A stretch of 33,213 bases of DNA from Conidiobolus incongruus B7586 (lineage: Eukaryota > Entomophthoromycota > Entomophthoromycetes > Entomophthorales > Conidiobolaceae): NCBI GenBank assembly GCA_000697335.1, contig JNEM01013741.1, positions 1 to 33,213 on the forward strand, given 5' to 3'. The position numbers and the translations under genes were made by a program. Shown piece after piece: positions 31,792-33,213 of the stretch; within the stretch, counting starts at the first letter, position 1, and each line of letters begins with the position of its first letter. Under the pieces are notes generated by a model, which saw only the letters and a program-made list of their open reading frames with translations, did no database searches and had not been told where the DNA came from.

Positions 31792-33213
31792 CTTTATATT
31801 AATTACTGTTTATTTCTCTCAAAAATTATATATGTAAATTAACAAACTTATAAAAAATTATTTATTAAATTTCAATTTTTTTGTAATCAGTTTTTTTTAA
31901 AAAAAATATTATTAATAATTGAATTTCTTTCTATTAATTATTAAAAATCAATAATAAATTATATTTTGTTAAATTATTATTTTTGGAATAATAAAATTAT
32001 AATTAAAATTAATGGGATAAAATTTCATATTATTTTTAAGTTTAATGTCATGTGATAATATTTAGCGCAGATTTTCAATATTAATTAAAAATTTATTTTA
32101 ATTGATTAAATATTAAATCATATTTTTAAAATATAAAATAAATATTAATTTTAAATATATTTAAACTACAAAAGAATTTAAATATAATAACGTCTATTTT
32201 ATTCAATAGTAAATGAAATCAGAAATTGAATATTTAAATCTTAAATATAACTTATCAAATTTAGAAATTGCTAATTATTAATGTATTGTCAATTGAGGAT
32301 AGGATAGTTAAATTAATCAATTCATCATATTCTAAAAGTTATCAAAAATTCAGTCTAATTAATACTTAATAATTAAATAAAAATTATTTGTTTTTAATTA
32401 ATAATTTTAGTGAAATATGTATTATGTCACCATCAATAAAATTTAGTTGATATATATTAGATAAAAAAATTAAATTTATTCACTCTATGAATAAATTAAG
32501 TTTACATAATTATGAATTATATAATCATTACTAAAAAATATATCTATTAAAACTCAATTGAAAAATAGAATGTAGTAATTTTGATAAAAAGATTTCAAAA
32601 ACTTGATTATATTCTACTGATACCTAAATTTTATTTATATTTATTCATTGTGTTGAGATTTATAATAATTTGGTTGAAAGTAAACTATTTAAATAGTTAA
32701 TTCAGTGAATGCTATAATCTATCAAATAGTATGACCTTAATCATTTAATCAAGATCAACTCTTAATTTTGAATCCAACATTTAATCAATAAGGAATGTCT
32801 AACAATTAAATAAACTCTGAGAATTGCTGAGCAAAATTCAAGATTTAAATAATAAAATTTATCTTTTATTTCTTTTTCAATTAATCATTAAAATTTTAAT
32901 AAACTTTATATTTATTCTGATAGCTCAATTAGTTGGTTATTATATTTTTAAATCAAACATGGATTAAAATTATTCTACAATAAATAACAATAATATCATT
33001 TTATATAATAGGGTGCTTATTTAATTATAAAAGATATAATGATAAATTATTATCTATATAAAAATATTAAAATTACTGATTATTTTGAATATATAGACTT
33101 TGTATCCAAAATATTTCAAATATTCTAAATTAAATAATATATAAATTCATTTTATTATTATATAAACTATTTAAATTTTATTACTTTTGAATATTAAAAT
33201 ATTAACTATAAAT
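31792..33213. other. AT-rich sequence to the window end
   Basis: Upstream of the PP6 start codon. Contains its promoter but no further gene; very low complexity. No frame above noise on either strand. Confidence 0.6.

Overview
The window reads as nuclear DNA of a very AT-rich fungus. Coding islands sit in low-complexity AT sequence. Genes are cut by many short introns (mostly 43-77 nt, GTAA/GTAT donors, TAG/CAG/AAG acceptors, CTAAC/CTAAT-like branch sites). Several proteins are fungal in type: a SAM-RA MAPKKK of the Ste11/Byr2 kind, an Opy2-like membrane anchor, and a Rax1-like RGS protein with membrane segments. Stops are TAA and TGA, so the code looks standard. The short dense introns and the SAM-RA MAPKKK would fit a Taphrinomycotina-like or early-diverging fungus, but the lineage cannot be fixed from this window.

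Layout. 1-2.8 kb: no gene, with a degenerate repeat copy and a possible 5S rRNA relic. 2.85-3.64 kb (+): Opy2-like protein. 4.66-7.16 kb (-): 19-exon coiled-coil gene ('gene A'). 8.47-8.82 kb (-): small two-exon single-pass membrane protein. 9.10-10.27 kb (-): Rax1-like protein. 10.3-14.9 kb: 4.7 kb without a gene, extremely AT-rich at its right end, with a second copy of the repeat. 14.93-17.36 kb (-): MAPKKK, 3 exons. 17.69-18.45 kb (-): hotdog acyl-CoA thioesterase, 4 exons. 19.01-20.90 kb (-): ADE4 amidophosphoribosyltransferase, 6 exons. 20.9-23.3 kb: no gene. 23.32-25.29 kb (+): 15-exon coiled-coil gene ('gene B'). 25.3-27.8 kb (-): two decaying loci, a membrane-protein fragment and a long-chain acyl-CoA synthetase pseudogene. 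29.4 kb (-): tRNA-Pro(AGG). 30.47-31.79 kb (-): PP6/Sit4 phosphatase catalytic subunit, 8 exons. The remainder is AT-rich and empty.

The main discovery is that gene A and gene B, 16 kb apart in opposite orientation, have little residue identity but share exon lengths and intron phases along most of their length. I read them as fast-diverging paralogues of one intron-rich coiled-coil family that I do not recognise. A second point of interest is the third intron of ADE4. It is more than twice the usual intron length, richer in G and C, and can fold into a three-way junction with a competing outer stem.

Functionally, the Opy2-like anchor, the SAM-RA MAPKKK, the Rax1-like protein and PP6/Sit4 all belong to cell-surface signalling, polarity or growth control. 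ADE4, the thioesterase and the synthetase relic are metabolic. Genes are spaced by hundreds of bases to several kilobases and nothing suggests co-transcription.
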